A DNA stretch of 64,000 nucleotides from positions 33,199,491 through 33,263,490 of the forward strand of contig OX463848.1 of assembly GCA_949825065.1 (NCBI GenBank), in the 5' to 3' direction. Numbering within the stretch: position 1 is the stretch's first letter; every line of letters begins with the position of its first letter. Shown here piece after piece: positions 23,214 to 35,117 of the stretch. Source of the DNA: Odontocerum albicorne (lineage: Eukaryota; Arthropoda; Insecta; Trichoptera; Odontoceridae). Below the pieces are notes generated by a model. That model saw nothing but the letters and a program-made list of their open reading frames with translations, was not told the DNA's origin and did no database searches. Made by a program: the position numbers and the translations under genes.

Positions 23214-23346
23214 ATGAATTTTGTAAAATCTACCAACAGAAATAAACTTGGAAATGAATTGACTGCGAAATGCGTTAAACTAATGAATACGGGATATGAA
23301 CCTAATATTAAGAAACTATCTGAAAATAAGCAACAACAGATTTCAC
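23214..23346 (+). pseudogene. hAT transposase C-terminal remnant
   Basis: An open piece of about 44 residues, MNFVKSTNRNKLGNELTAKC onward to KQQQISHS, sits inside the hAT remnant in the expected orientation. It corresponds to the end of the dimerisation region of hAT transposases. Catalytic and zinc-finger parts are missing. Open sequence continues to 23528 but passes into non-homologous DNA and the nested element. Confidence 0.65.
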
Positions 23347-23471
23347 ATTCAATATACTTTTATCAACTTTATTATATTATTATACACATATCTGTAACTA
23401 TGTTTATTTATAAAGAATATTTCATAATATATGTGCTTTTCTTTATTCCTTGTTCATTCAAATACTCAGTG

Positions 23472-23752
23472 CAGAGGCGCCACGTGTCACCTGGTGCGGT
23501 AATTCATGGTATCACCCCATTGATATAAATTTTTTGACATCGACCTTTATTTTTTGCTCTTCACTTGCAAAAGTAAAAGTTGTAAAACAAAAAGGAAACG
23601 TAAACTTTTTTAGAGGATTTTAAAAGTGAGAACCAAAAAAAGGGTCAACTTTCAAGTTTTTCTGTTAACAAAATTTCGGTGTTTCCAAATTATTGGTACC
23701 CCTTTTACCACACCTCCCCCCCCCCCGCGCCCCTTTCCAAGTGACGCCACTG
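23472..23752. mobile_element. Short hAT-type MITE nested in the hAT remnant
   Basis: A 281-bp element with ends CAGAGGCGCCAC and, reverse-complemented, CAGTGGCGTCAC. Flanking 8-bp duplications are ACTCAGTG (23464-23471) and ACTTAGTG (23753-23760), 7 of 8 identical. Non-coding. Contains an 11-C run at 23716-23726. Confidence 0.8.
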
Positions 23753-23840
23753 ACTTAGTGATCCACGGGCTAGTATTAAAAAAAATAATTAACAAAATTT
23801 GACCCACTTGTCAAAAAGGTTCGCCATCACTGGAATAGAG

Positions 23841-25040
23841 GATGATTCTTGCACGTTTGTAATTGTCGGAAACATAAAAACTAAGTTTATCGAATATTGC
23901 GGGACAGGTGAAATCACTTCTATTATTTCATACCCCTTAGCTAACTCTATTGTTTTTTTTTTCTAGACTAACTGCACCAAATGCATAGTTCGAATAAATC
24001 CTTTAATTATTCTGAGTTATTTGATAAAACTTTTGTATTGGTTCAAAGTTAAAGTTTTTCATATCTTTACATTTGAGTACAATGATTCTCTTTTCTTGAC
24101 GTTCTGTGGACAATTTTCGCTTCTCCGCTAATCTTTGATAAGCAAAATCGATAGACCTACAGTAGTTTTGTACTATAAATCGTAATGTTTGTGGATAATC
24201 CTCTAAATTGAAACCTTGTTACAGATTACCAACCAATGCTGAACTAACAGATAATTTTAAATACGAGTCAGCATTATTTAAGGGCGACAACTTAGAAAAT
24301 ATATGTTCAACATCGTCGAACTAATATACTCGCTATTATGGTAATTTTTAATGTTAATTTACAAGTCTAGTATATTTTTTAATATTTTCTTAATAACTAA
24401 CTATTTGTAAAAAATCTACAAAACATAATTTAATATTTGCATTGTTTTAATGGAAATGCGAATCGTCGAGTACACGTACATAACAATGCTACAAAACCTT
24501 CAATTTTGTGGATGTTGATAACTATTGTACTTCACTAGGCAAGGTCTGTGACGAAGTGGTCTAATTCTTTTATTACATATTTTATATCTTAGCTGAAATA
24601 TTCACATCCTTACACATACTTAATCCCAAGCTAATCACATACACCATTCTAACAGCATCATAATTTCAACACAGCATCAATATTAACTCCTCATCACACG
24701 CTCTACATTCGCATCAGTTATTCACTCACCTACGTAAGCCTATTTATCATAAAATTTACGATATCAGAATAAATAAATCATAAAATTTACGATATCGTAA
24801 ATCGTTGCTTTTGATCAATTTAAATTACTAGTCTTGGCGAATTCCCATTGTTTCAGAATTTATAACGTTTTCTGATTATTTCCTTTGAGTTTTGTTTACT
24901 TTTTATTTAATTTGATACTTCATTGTACAACAGGTGGCAATATCTTTCAACCAACCAAACAACAGTAAATAAATGTGGTTAAATGCTCGTTGAAATATTA
25001 AAATTATTATAAATTTGTTCAGTGGACAATATAAATAAAC
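23841..25040. other. AT-rich intron with an 18-bp palindrome
   Basis: No gene. A perfect 18-bp palindrome (ATTTACGATATCGTAAAT) lies at 24785-24802, next to a partial direct repeat of its left half at 24748-24767. A short antisense SINE family 1 tail (GGTGGCAATATCTTTCAACC) is at 24934-24956. Confidence 0.5.
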
Positions 25041-25041
25041 T

Positions 25042-25702
25042 GAAATATAATATATCAATCGGGAATGAATAATAAAATTATAATTTATATTGCTCCGTTT
25101 AGAGAACAGACTATCCTCAAGGGCGCTGAAATGAAATACGTAACTTGACTGACTTAAAATATATCAATCGGGAATGAATAATAAAATTATAATTTATATT
25201 GCTCCGTTTAGAGAACAGACTATCCTCAAGGGCGCTGAAATGAAATATGTAACTCGACTGACTTGAAATATATCAATCGGGAATGAATAATAAAATTATA
25301 ATTTATATTGCTCCGTTTAGAGAACAGAATAGCCTCAAGGGCGCTGAAATGAAATATGTAACTCGACTGACTTGAAATATATCAATCGGGAATGAATAAT
25401 AAAATTATAATTTATATTGCTCCGTTTAGAGAACAGACTATCCTCAAGGGCGCTGAAATGAAATATGTAACTCGACTGACTTGAAATATATCAATCGGGA
25501 ATGAATAATAAAATTATAATTTATATTGCTCCGTTTAGAGAACAGAATATCCTCAAGGGCGCTGAAATGAAATATGTAACTCGACTGACTTGAAATATAT
25601 CAATCGGGAATGAATAATAAAATTATAATTTATATTGCTCCGTTTAGATAACAGACTATCCTCGAGGGCGCTGAAATGAAATACGTAACTTGACTGACTT
25701 GA
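25042..25702. repeat. 109-bp tandem array, 6 copies
   Basis: TATATCAATCGGGAATGAAT occurs at 25051, 25160, 25269, 25378, 25487 and 25596, an exact 109-bp period with only a few substitutions between units. Part of each unit (TTTAGAGAACAGACTATCCT and CAAGGGCGCT) is the reverse complement of the family B retroposon tail. High identity implies recent amplification or homogenisation. Confidence 0.97.
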
Positions 25703-25704
25703 AA

Positions 25705-26570
25705 ATAGTGAGTTATTTTGGATCGTTTTTAAAACATATCAATGACGGAGTGAGTCTAACATCAGTTGAGATAACATTCCTCTTGATTGTATTATTTAGC
25801 AATAACGCATATTACAAGCTAATGCCGTCTTTTCGTTTCTGATCGTTGTTTGTTGTTTTCTCATTCCACACGTTGGAAATGATAAAAAAAATATACTTTT
25901 TTCTATTTAATTTTTGTACTTGACTTGCACGTAGCACGTTCATCGAGATATGCCACCCAAATTTCTATATTATTGTTTCATATATTAACGGGTTTTCTTA
26001 TCTTTTTGAATTGTTTTATCTATCCGAGACGCTGACAGTTGGTCTGGTTTTCTGTTTCCACACTTGAACTTGGGCCTGTGCGGTGACTGTTACATCAAGA
26101 TATTAGTTTTCTCATGCGTTTCGAGTCGCACGGCCAGCAGCCGAAAACAATCACCCTTTTCGCTTACGAAATCTGCATAACAATTTACAGTTCAGATTGC
26201 TGGGCTGTTTTTCTTTTTAAATCGACTCGCAGATAATGACTATTTAGATAATCTTCCAAGGTTTCTGTTTTTTACACTGACGTTGTTGAAAATGTATTAT
26301 GACATCGATAACTCTGGTTCTCTGCCTTTAGTTATTCCTTTATTTAGTCTACGATTCCGTACTGATATATTCTAACACATTAATTTTCATGGTGCTGTTG
26401 CCGTTCATAATATGATAGTTTCCAGTCCACATGCTGTTCTAGGCTATCTCAAGCACACCTTTATCTATGTACTATAAGAATATCAGCGATCTCATGATGT
26501 AAGACGTTATACTATTTATTTATTTTTATAAAGCGTATGGATGTTAAACCCAAACACGTAATAAGCTTAC
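25705..26570. other. Intron sequence, nothing recognised
   Basis: No open frame or repeat match found. Base composition is mildly higher in GC at 26020-26170 but without structure I can interpret. Confidence 0.4.
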
Positions 26571-26574
26571 AGAG

Positions 26575-26908
26575 AATTATATACCATCCATCCATGGCTC
26601 TACAACCCAGGTCGGGTCTTGGCCTCCCGCAGAGCTCGCCCCCATGACTGACGGTCCTGTGCAGCGTTACGCCAGTTCCGGATACCGATGTTGTTTGCAT
26701 CCCTCACCACTCCATCCAGCCATCGGAGTTTCGGCCTTCCCACTGCTCTCCGCCCCCCGGGCGCACCATCCATGATTCGCCTTGGGATCTCGCCCTCGCC
26801 CATCCTCTGAAGATGTCCGGCCCACCTCAGTCTTCCAACTCTAATCTCCCTCACAACAGTAGGATCCTTGTACAGATCATAGAGCTCGTGATTTATATAC
26901 AGTAACAA
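26575..26908 (-). pseudogene. LINE family C (RTE-like) C-terminal fragment
   Basis: A 102-codon open piece encodes a typical extreme C-terminus of insect non-LTR reverse transcriptases: VREIRVGRLRWAGHLQRMGE, then RRAVGRPKLRWLDGVVRDAN and RNWRNAAQDRQSWGRALREA. Endonuclease and catalytic RT motifs are absent (5'-truncated insertion). Shorter relatives, all antisense, lie at 30740-30995 and 57640-57850. Confidence 0.88.
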
Positions 26909-27366
26909 TAAATGAGATTATATACAGTAACAATAAATAAAAAAACTATAAATTGGAAATATTTTTAAGCCGAAACTAACTCTCCTTACTTAACATAGAA
27001 AGCTATATCTCATTACTTTCTCTAAAAACGTTTTCTGAAATGTTGAATATGTTAATATCCGAGGCCGTATTAAAAGAAGACAACCCGTGAGAGCCAACAG
27101 AGGAAGAGCACTTGGCAAGTTAGTTCTATAATACTCATTGCCAGTCTAAATGGACCAATATTACTATTCCTCTAATAGTTCTCAAGAACATGAAACCATA
27201 TATATTTCCAACATAGTTTGATAAGATGTTGCCCCGTCAGCAACTTCAAGATATACGAATAGACCCTCACATCTCTCCTCACGCTTAGAAAGTAGTATCC
27301 CAGCACGTCTAGAAGAAATCTTGTAGGATAAAATCACGGGTAGTTAGTTGCCTAAGTAATTCCACG

Positions 27367-27735
27367 CTATCTTTCAATATCAGCTTCTTGATCATCTCTT
27401 CCATGTCCTAATTGATGACACCAGTAACGTCGCGCATACGTAGTGTCGCTCCAACAGGTTGCCGGCCCTTGACCTAAGTCACTTGCGCATATCCCGGTGG
27501 CGTCTTCTTCCGCTTCTTGGGCTCGTGGATCGTATTTATAAAAAAAATGTCGCACGTCTATTTCGGAACTGGCGTGGCGCGTGGTGCATTTCGGAACTGG
27601 CGTGGCGCGGTGAAAATGGAACACTGCATCTATTTCTGGATTTTGTGCGTTTCCTATTAATATTACTACGCTCGTTTCATATCGATTCCTATTAATAACC
27701 CTACAGCCATGCCACAAAATATTTATTGCGCACAT
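27367..27735 (-). pseudogene. LINE family D C-terminal fragment
   Basis: The open 122-codon piece ends GQGPATCWSDTTYARRYWCH, a degraded form of the GRPxTRWxDDI element of non-LTR reverse transcriptases. Upstream about 60 residues are less clear. A direct duplication of ATTTCGGAACTGGCGTGGCG at about 27569 and 27593 lies within it. GC-rich compared with its surroundings. Confidence 0.6.
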
Positions 27736-28074
27736 TTTTCTTCGTCTATATTTTGCTAAGAGGTTAATGATCGCTTTGATTAACCTGGGTTTTTAAATAT
27801 TTTTTTTAACAATTCCGTGTAACTGTAGATTTTATCGAAGATTAAAAAAATGTTATGTTATCAATTTGCTCTATACAAACATCTATGTTTTTTTTCTTTG
27901 CAATATTTGAGGATATACTTTAATCACTAAGGTTCTGCAAACTTATAATACAACGGGCGGGCAATTGAAATAAATTTCTATGATATTCGTAATAAAAAGT
28001 AAAATATACATGTTAATTTTAATAAATATGTCGCGGGTCGGGCCTTGCTAAGCAGAATTTCCAACTCCGAATGG

Positions 28075-28815
28075 AACTGTGTCTTTTTAAATACATGATA
28101 GGATTATATGTGATATGTATTAGATAAGTGATACGCATTCATTGACAGACTTGAGGAAAGTCAGAAAAGCTTGCAGATCCATCGACATATTCCATCCAGC
28201 AATGCAATTGCAGTAATTGTTTCTGTGTGGTTTTAAATACACGTTAGGATTATATGTGATATGTATTAGATAAGTGATACGCATTCATTGACATACTCGA
28301 GGAAAGTCAGAAAAGCGTGGAGATTCATCGACCATATTCCATCCAGCAATGTATTTGCAGGGGTTGTTGCTGTGTGTTTTTAAATACATGTTAGAATTAT
28401 ATGTGATATATACTAGATAAGCGATACGCATTCATTGACATACTCGAGGAAAGCCAGAAAAGCATGCAGATCCATCGACCATATCCCATCCAGCAATGTA
28501 CTTGCAGGGATTGTTGCTGTGTATTTTTAAATACATGTTAGGATTACTATATATGTGATATGTATTAGATAAGCGATACGCATTCATTGACAGACTCGAG
28601 GAAAGTTGAAAAAACATGCAGATCCATCGACCATATTCCATCCAGCAATGTACTTGCAGAAATTGTTGCTGTGTGTTTTTAAAAACATGTTAGAATTATA
28701 TGTGATATGTACTAGATAAGCGATACGCATTCATTGACATACTCGAGGAAAGTCAGAAAAGCGTGCAGGTCCATAGACCATATTCCATCCAGCTATGTAC
28801 TTGCAGAAATTGTTG
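28075..28815. repeat. ~147-bp tandem array, 5 copies
   Basis: GATACGCATTCATTGACA recurs at 28130, 28276, 28423, 28575 and 28722 (periods 146, 147, 152, 147). Units also share CCATATTCCATCCAGCAATG and TTTTTAAATACATGTTAG. Divergence between units is several percent, so it is older than the 109-bp array. Short open frames across it are by-products. Confidence 0.95.
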
Positions 28816-28849
28816 TTGAATGTAACCTAATTGTTTTTCTTCCCACACA

Positions 28850-29310
28850 GTACTGAAAATAATTGAATGAATAAGACTGAAAATAACTGAATTAATGCTA
28901 AAAAAATGCATGCATTTAGAAAAATACATGGCGCGACAATGTATGACAGAATACGGAATGAAGTGATTAGGGACTAATGTGAACTTAAGACTGATGTGGT
29001 GGGTAAGGTGAAGAAGATCACCCCGATGTGGTTTGGGCAAGTAGAACGAATGAATGAAGAAAGTCTAACAAAACAAAATATATAGTAACAATGTGAGTGG
29101 ACACACGGTAGAGGAAGATCAAGGAAAGTATGGTTGGATTAAGTGAGTGATATTATGAAAGAAGGAAAAGTAAAACAAAAGAGATATTGTAGGAGTTGTA
29201 TGAGAAGGCGTATGAATGTGGAAGAGGCGAAATACATGTGCCGAGAAAATAAATTCTGTTACTCTGTTCTGTCTGCCTACTCCGGTAGGGAAATGGCGTT
29301 ATGGTAAGTA
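28850..29310 (+). mobile_element. LINE family A fragment
   Basis: One of the fuller copies: TATGACAGAATACGGAATGA (YDRIRNE), GTGGTTTGGGCAAGTAGAAC (MWFGQVER), GGTAGAGGAAGATCAAGGAA (GRGRSRK), a VWLD-like stretch, MRRRMNVEEAKYMC, and an end in GGCGTTATGGTAAGTAAGTA. Frames broken. Confidence 0.85.
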
Positions 29311-29314
29311 AGTA

Positions 29315-30735
29315 ACTTATTAATCTCCATTATTAATGCTTTCTTCTTATTCATCCCTGAACACGAAGACGTTTTTTTTTTAGTTAGTATCTTATTTCCC
29401 GTGATAATATTTAATCATTTGGATTCTTGTAACATGAAATTTTCTTCTTGAAATTCTGTTGGTGTACCTTGTTTTATGGCATCCTGATACTTGTCTGAAC
29501 CGTGTCGTAACTTTAGTTTCTTCTCTAAAGAGTGCGCGTTCTTTTAAATAATGTGATCGCTTCGTTCATGATGATAGCCTTTGAAGTGATGGAGGCGGTA
29601 AAATCTTCCCAGATGTATCATATACAAATTTGTAAGCCCGGCCAGATTCGCGGTGCATTTGCGTGGGTTTCTGTTTTCCTAGTGAATCTCGTCAAGTTTA
29701 TCTGATTGCGTAATTCACCACGAGCGTAGAATGAATGGTTGACGTCTCTATTCACTTAGATAATGTTGCCTGTCATGTCTCACATATGATTCGACATAGA
29801 AACGGACATCTGCAAAATGGTTTGGAACTAATATATTGTGTTTGCATTGGGTTATGTTGCTTTGTTTTTGTTTTATCTCTTTATTCCCAAGATATTCTTT
29901 AAAATTGAACTTAGATCTGTCCGCGATGTGGACTTGTAGTTAACATGATTGCTAAGCATCCAGTGATTCCGGTTCTATTCATGACGAATCTCGGACCTGT
30001 TTTAATATCGTGTCCTTTTTCATCTAAATTTTAGTCGCTGAGCGCTCTTATGAACAGTGTTACGAAAAAAACACTATATAAATCCTTCCAGTTGTATAAG
30101 GTCTTACGGTGTTAAGTGCTGCGTGGTTTGGCTTATGATGTTGACGTTTCGAAAACGTTGTAGTTTTCATATTCAGGGATTTTTTGTAATCAACTTCGCT
30201 ATAACAAACAAGCTCTGAAGATTATAATTGCATCGTTTTCGAAATGTCGGCATCGGAAGTCTAATTATGCGATACAATACTCCGCAAGACCTTATATTTA
30301 CAACTGATACGAAGAACCGCGAAAGCCTTGAAACATATTTGATAAATCCTTTCAGTTTCAATGTTTTTTTATGTGGTTTAGATAATAGTTTTTAATTTTC
30401 ATGACCTATTTTATAATTCCTTTTCCCATTTGAATTTATTTGAATTTTTCTGAGAATTCTTTAACGATTCAGTATTTTTTAATTTCAAAATAACTCCCAT
30501 TATTTTGCTGTCTGGAATTCGTGTCAAAGTATTAACTCATTAAAGAGGATTGTGCACGACAAAACAAAGCAATGGAAAATAAGCGAAGAAAATTTATTAT
30601 GCCAGTATAATGTGAACGACTATCTTGAGTCTTGAGAAAATGTCGAGACCTTAGATTCAAAATATTAATATTATTTTTTAAGTTATAAATGCCATGAGTT
30701 CTGTGGATGGAAATAAAATTAGTTGTCAACGTTCG
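29315..30735. other. Intron sequence, nothing recognised
   Basis: No repeat match or convincing frame. Patchy GC-richer stretches at 29590-29730 and 30000-30140 could be old transposon scraps. Confidence 0.35.
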
Positions 30736-30739
30736 CAAC

Positions 30740-30995
30740 GTATAAGGCAATCAGTCGTCAGCGCCACAACCTAATATGGGTCTTGGCTGACTGCAGGATT
30801 TGTTACCACTTCTGTATAATATCTGCGGCATCTCGTCTCCAACCAATTCAACTTCTAGAGCTCGACTGCTCCTCTTCACCTCATCGATCCGCCTTAATTA
30901 CGGTCTACCAACTCTTCTAAGCCCCTTTGGATCGACCACAGGCTCTTGGAACAGTAAATTCCAAATACCCACACTGTATAACCTTAACGAACACT
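30740..30995 (-). mobile_element. LINE family C fragment
   Basis: Antisense copy related to 26575-26908 and 57640-57850: ATGGGTCTTGGCTGACTGCA, CATCTCGTCTCCAACCAATT, CGGTCTACCAACTCTTCTAA correspond to the family's C-terminal coding region. Degenerate. Confidence 0.55.
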
Positions 30996-31569
30996 CACCA
31001 ACAATATGTTACTTGGTCTGATGTTGAGTATCACAATTACAGTTTTGTTTTTCTCTTATCTCAACATATGCAGTATGCATATAATACATATTTATGTCCT
31101 GTCGGTGCACAATTCAACCCCATCCATAGCTTTTTAAGGAGATCAACTGTGGTACTCGCTTAGTTGGGTCGGCAATGAGTTCATCTCCAAATTATGACTA
31201 ATTTTGAGTGCATGCTTGACGGCAGTTTATTTTTATACTATTTTGGGATGTTTCTATAATGAGTTGGAGTCTCCAAATTACATTCCCTGGCTGTATTTTT
31301 TGTTATACTCGTATATATAAGAAGCGACTGAAAATAACTTAATTTCTAGTCAGTAAAATAACGTGTTTCATTCCCGATTTTTCCTTTCCTCTCCACCATC
31401 CCTTCCTTTTCTTTTGATTGTTGATATCTCACTTTATATGAAAAAGAATGTTCGGGTGATAGTCCGTCTTTGTGGGGTTCGTGGGCATATGCTGTCATAT
31501 GTGATTATGGATTTCGTGGGGATGGATAGTCATTTGAATGATTAATTCAACCATGTAACTTGCTTCATT

Positions 31570-31660
31570 TACTTTTGTCTGGTTGGTTGGAAGAGATTGC
31601 CGCCTAGCAATAAGCTCGCCAGATTGTATTTGCAATAAAAAGTGTTAAATATATACACAC
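31570..31660 (+). mobile_element. SINE family 1 tail
   Basis: TGGTTGGTTGGAAGAGATTG, CAATAAGCTCGCCAG and a T/A-rich end with GTGTTAAATATA match the 3' part of family 1 SINEs. The head is missing. Confidence 0.7.
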
Positions 31661-31664
31661 TTTT

Positions 31665-33720
31665 CCCTAGTCCGCAAGTGTTATCTAGTTCCCTAATTAT
31701 TCCTTTTTATCTTATGACCGCAGATGAAATTGTTATATTTAATCGTAAAAATGTCTTTCTTTGTTCATTTTATTTTTATTGTATAGATCTCAAATATGCT
31801 CATAAAATATTTCACCCAGCAATGAAATCTGGATGGTTAGACATTGCCTTTCGAAATAAACCCATTAAATTCTACATCACGCATTGAAGTGTTCAATAAA
31901 CAAATAAATAAAATTTAATTTATTTTAAGTGGTTTTTTTTACAATTAAGGTTGTTCTTTCTTTTTGTAACTTCCCTTTCCAGTTTAACAATGCTGGTATC
32001 TCTCTGTATGTGAGTTACATGCTCGTTTAAAGCGGTCGTAAAATTGATGAAGATCATAATTTTATTTATTTATGACCGACAGTCGTCTATAATAAACGCT
32101 CCATATCTGTCATCATATATATCATTTGGATGCAATTACGGTACTTGTGTGCATTTTTGATGCGCACTTGTTATATCAAGAATTTAATTAGTGTTTAATA
32201 GTCAGTATTTATGCTAATAAATTAATAGCGAAACACTTGTCTACTGTTTTGAAATTTAATTTGGTTTAAACAAACGAAGACCTCTCTATGGATTATTAAT
32301 TATTAATATTCGATATCTCAAAATATCGTCAATCTTAAATCTTAGGTCTTGACTGGGAGACTGGTTATTCTGTTTTATCGTATGTTTTTTTTTGTTATTT
32401 GTCCTCTTGATAGAGATCCTATTTTTAAGTTATATTTTTTCGTATTGTTGATTGAATTTAATTATCGATATTTTTTTTTACTTTCCGTATTATTTACATT
32501 GGTATGGTTGTGTATCATATTTTGAATGATAAATGTATTCTAAATTGTAAGTTTTTTTTTGTAGATACGTTATATTTTGTAATTTTAATTGTTATTGTGT
32601 TATGTAAAGTACATTTAACTATTGTTTATTTTGTTCAATAAAATAATTACGTTATCAAAATTATCGAATGAAAGGTTTTCAAACACTTGTTTCAAATCAA
32701 ATCATTTTGGGAGATTATATAAAATTATTATTTACAATTTGTTGAAAAATCGTGACGTTTTGCACTGGCTGTCTGCATTTTATTTAAAATTTAGGGATAA
32801 CATTTTGCTGCGAGAATGTTACAAGCTTTCAGTTCGAAATCAGTAGTAATTCATCGACTTCTGTTAACGATTAGGAAATATACTGCGTAAATTTGTAAAC
32901 GGTGTCAAACGATGTGTCTGTTACACACCATAACCACATTTACTAAATAATAAATAAAATAGTAACATTTAAAAAAAATCAACACTATTCAAAACACATA
33001 AACGGAACATAAAATCACCAATTTATAAAGTACGCCCACCAACACTGAAACGAAAAAAGTAATCCAATACACGTACAATAAATAAAAATATAAAATAAAT
33101 TGAAAATAAGACGATATGACGATGGTATAACCAGTTTCTCAGTCAAGACCTTATATTAAAGAAATGCTAGAGAAGAACCCTCTTAACCTTAACAACATCT
33201 ACATTAAAAGTATCGACCAAACCAGACATAGAGTTACCTATTATTGCAGTCTTACAATTGATAAATTATAAAAGTCCTTAGAAAATTGCTATTGACACAT
33301 TAGAATTATAAAATGTTCCATGCTTTTAGCAGTAGCAGTGTGGAAACCAATTTGATCTAAAATATCGGGGCCAAACTATATTTTGAATAACCTTACAAAA
33401 GAATCATCAAGTCGAATATCGTCCTTCTTTCAGAGTTGAAGAAAGCGGGTTTAATTAAAGAACAGATCGTAGTCAAGTATGTTAGGTGTGTTCCCCTTAA
33501 TATGTCTCTAATTTGTCCAGGAGTCTTTGAAAAGTCTTGGCATGGATACGATAGTTAGGTGATCAAGTCGTAGAGCAATACTTTAATATACTCGTAGTTC
33601 CAACAAACGATGTGTATGTAGATCACAAATAACACCTCAATCCCCTAGACGTCCCTATTTGTGTATTCATTATGTATAGGATTTATCATTGTAGTCTCGC
33701 GTATTAATCAAGACAGTGTT
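31665..33720. other. Very AT-rich intron, nothing recognised
   Basis: No gene or repeat recognised over about 2 kb. The open frames here are short and of biased AT-rich composition. Confidence 0.45.
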
Positions 33721-33724
33721 TGGT

Positions 33725-33995
33725 TTATTAACCGAATTCGCGGTGTCTGCTTAGGAGAATAGCCCCCATCATGCTCTCGCGTCTTCCATCCACGGCACGT
33801 TCCTCCACGGCTCGGGCGAACAAACGGGTTTGGCTGCGATGGCCAGGTGTTGTGGTAAGGCGCGGGGCGCGAGGGCCGGCCCACCAGAATAAACCGGTGA
33901 ACAAGCGGCGCGCGGGAATATGCGGCTGACACGGCCTGTTGTGTACTCGTACTTGCTGCTCCTACTTGACTGTCCTGTCTGTCGAATGCATAACA
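33725..33995. other. GC-rich island of unknown origin
   Basis: Strongly GC-rich with runs such as GGCGCGGGGCGCGAGGGCCG, in sharp contrast to neighbouring DNA. It is open on the minus strand, but the frame runs into an adjacent SINE and shows no motif, so I do not call a gene. It could be a captured promoter, a transposon end or a regulatory island. Confidence 0.3.
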
Positions 33996-34014
33996 CGACA
34001 TCTCCAATTTATGT

Positions 34015-34205
34015 CCAACTTCGTGGCCTAGTTGATAAGACGCCTGCCTATCTTCCATGCGGGTTTGATACCTAATGAAACCCAATTTTTTTTTAAAGTA
34101 TTCCAGTCTGGTTTTCACTTGGTGCCTCTTAAATATCTAGATTGTCGCATGGCAATAAGCCCGTCATGTTTTATTGTATACAACGAAAGTGTTAATACAA
34201 TATAA
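34015..34205 (+). mobile_element. tRNA-derived SINE, family 1, near full length
   Basis: Head TTCGTGGCCTAGTTGATAAG (A box) and GCGGGTTTGATACC (B box), middle TATTCCAGTCTGGTTTTCAC, tail TCGCATGGCAATAAGCCCGT and a GTGTTAATACAATATAATAC end. Confidence 0.85.
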
Positions 34206-34234
34206 TACAACACTTTCTCTCTCTCTCTTCCCTG

Positions 34235-34300
34235 TGTGTTCCTACGGTTAGCATTCTCGGCACTCTTGGTTCGATTCCTGGCGGATTCATTTCCATATTG
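34235..34300 (+). mobile_element. tRNA-derived SINE head, family 2
   Basis: TCCTACGGTTAGCATTCTCG (A box) and TTGGTTCGATTCCTGGCGGA (B box) match the 15500 copy. Body lost. Confidence 0.65.
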
Positions 34301-35109
34301 GTTTTACGTCTGAATTTGTTTTTCTGTAGTTTAGTCCTTCTTTTTTATGACTTAATACATTGGTTTAAAATCACGACGTTGTTAAAAAGGAGCTATATTT
34401 AAAATGATTAAAAATGAATAATGTAAAAATATGAGCAGTATGATTCGTTTCATATACTTTAACAAACCCTACCAAAACTGTTACGGCACTCCGTGCTCAT
34501 TTTTTTTAATATACGAATACCTAAAGAAATTCGGAATAGAACTTTTTGAGAACCTAGTAGCTAGCGTTTAATTGAACGTTTATAGACGTTTTCAACACTG
34601 TTTTAAATTGTCTGTCCTTGATAACAAAGTGATTCCCTCGATAAGTATTTCACGTATTTTTAAAACCCTGCACTTGTGTTTCCTTTACAGATTGCTTGTT
34701 TTGTAGTATATTCCTACGTATCTACTTATTCATCGTGTCTAGAGGATGCACCTGTTTTGCAACAAGAATGTCGGAGTTACATAGTACGGGTGAGATAACC
34801 CCGTCCCACGTAAGGCAGCCGACAAAAAGAAGGGGCTTGATTTAATGCTCTCTATCATACCCGTAACTCACTGCAGTGCGGTGGAGTGGAGTCAAGTGGG
34901 TGGTTAGTGCATTGAATAATTAAACTTTAATCTCAAAAATGATCCCCCACAGGGAGTTAGCGTATTACATTACGCTGCAAGATAAATGAGGATATTTCAG
35001 ATTGCGTTAGGGTAGGTTTCGTGTTATTAATAAATATGAGACGAGTCCTGTTAGTAAAAAATATCACTTTGTTATAAAAAATTGTTAAACCAGCGTTTAC
35101 GGTAAGAGA

Positions 35110-35117
35110 TGTATAAC
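35110..35117. repeat. Left 8-bp target site duplication of the hAT transposon
   Basis: TGTATAAC, identical to 37525-37532 on the other side of the element. Confidence 0.93.

Larger units (their letters stand above)
23059..23832 (+). mobile_element. hAT-type element remnant with nested insertion
   Basis: Ends are CAGTGGGGGCGAACCT and, reverse-complemented, CAGTGATGGCGAACCT, flanked by 8-bp duplications GAATAGGG (23051-23058) and GAATAGAG (23833-23840), 7 of 8 identical. The interior 23214-23346 encodes a short piece (LGNELTAKCVKLMNTGYEPN) resembling the C-terminus of hAT transposases related to vertebrate GTF2IRD2/FAM200-type proteins. Most of the transposase is gone. A second element is nested at 23472-23752. 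Confidence 0.85.

Noticed and set aside
28432..29040. Minus-strand frames of 69 and 95 codons
   Set aside because: By-products of the 147-bp tandem array and antisense of a LINE copy.
33708..34118. 136-codon minus-strand frame
   Set aside because: It starts inside a SINE and runs through a GC-rich island with no stop codons by composition; no protein motif.
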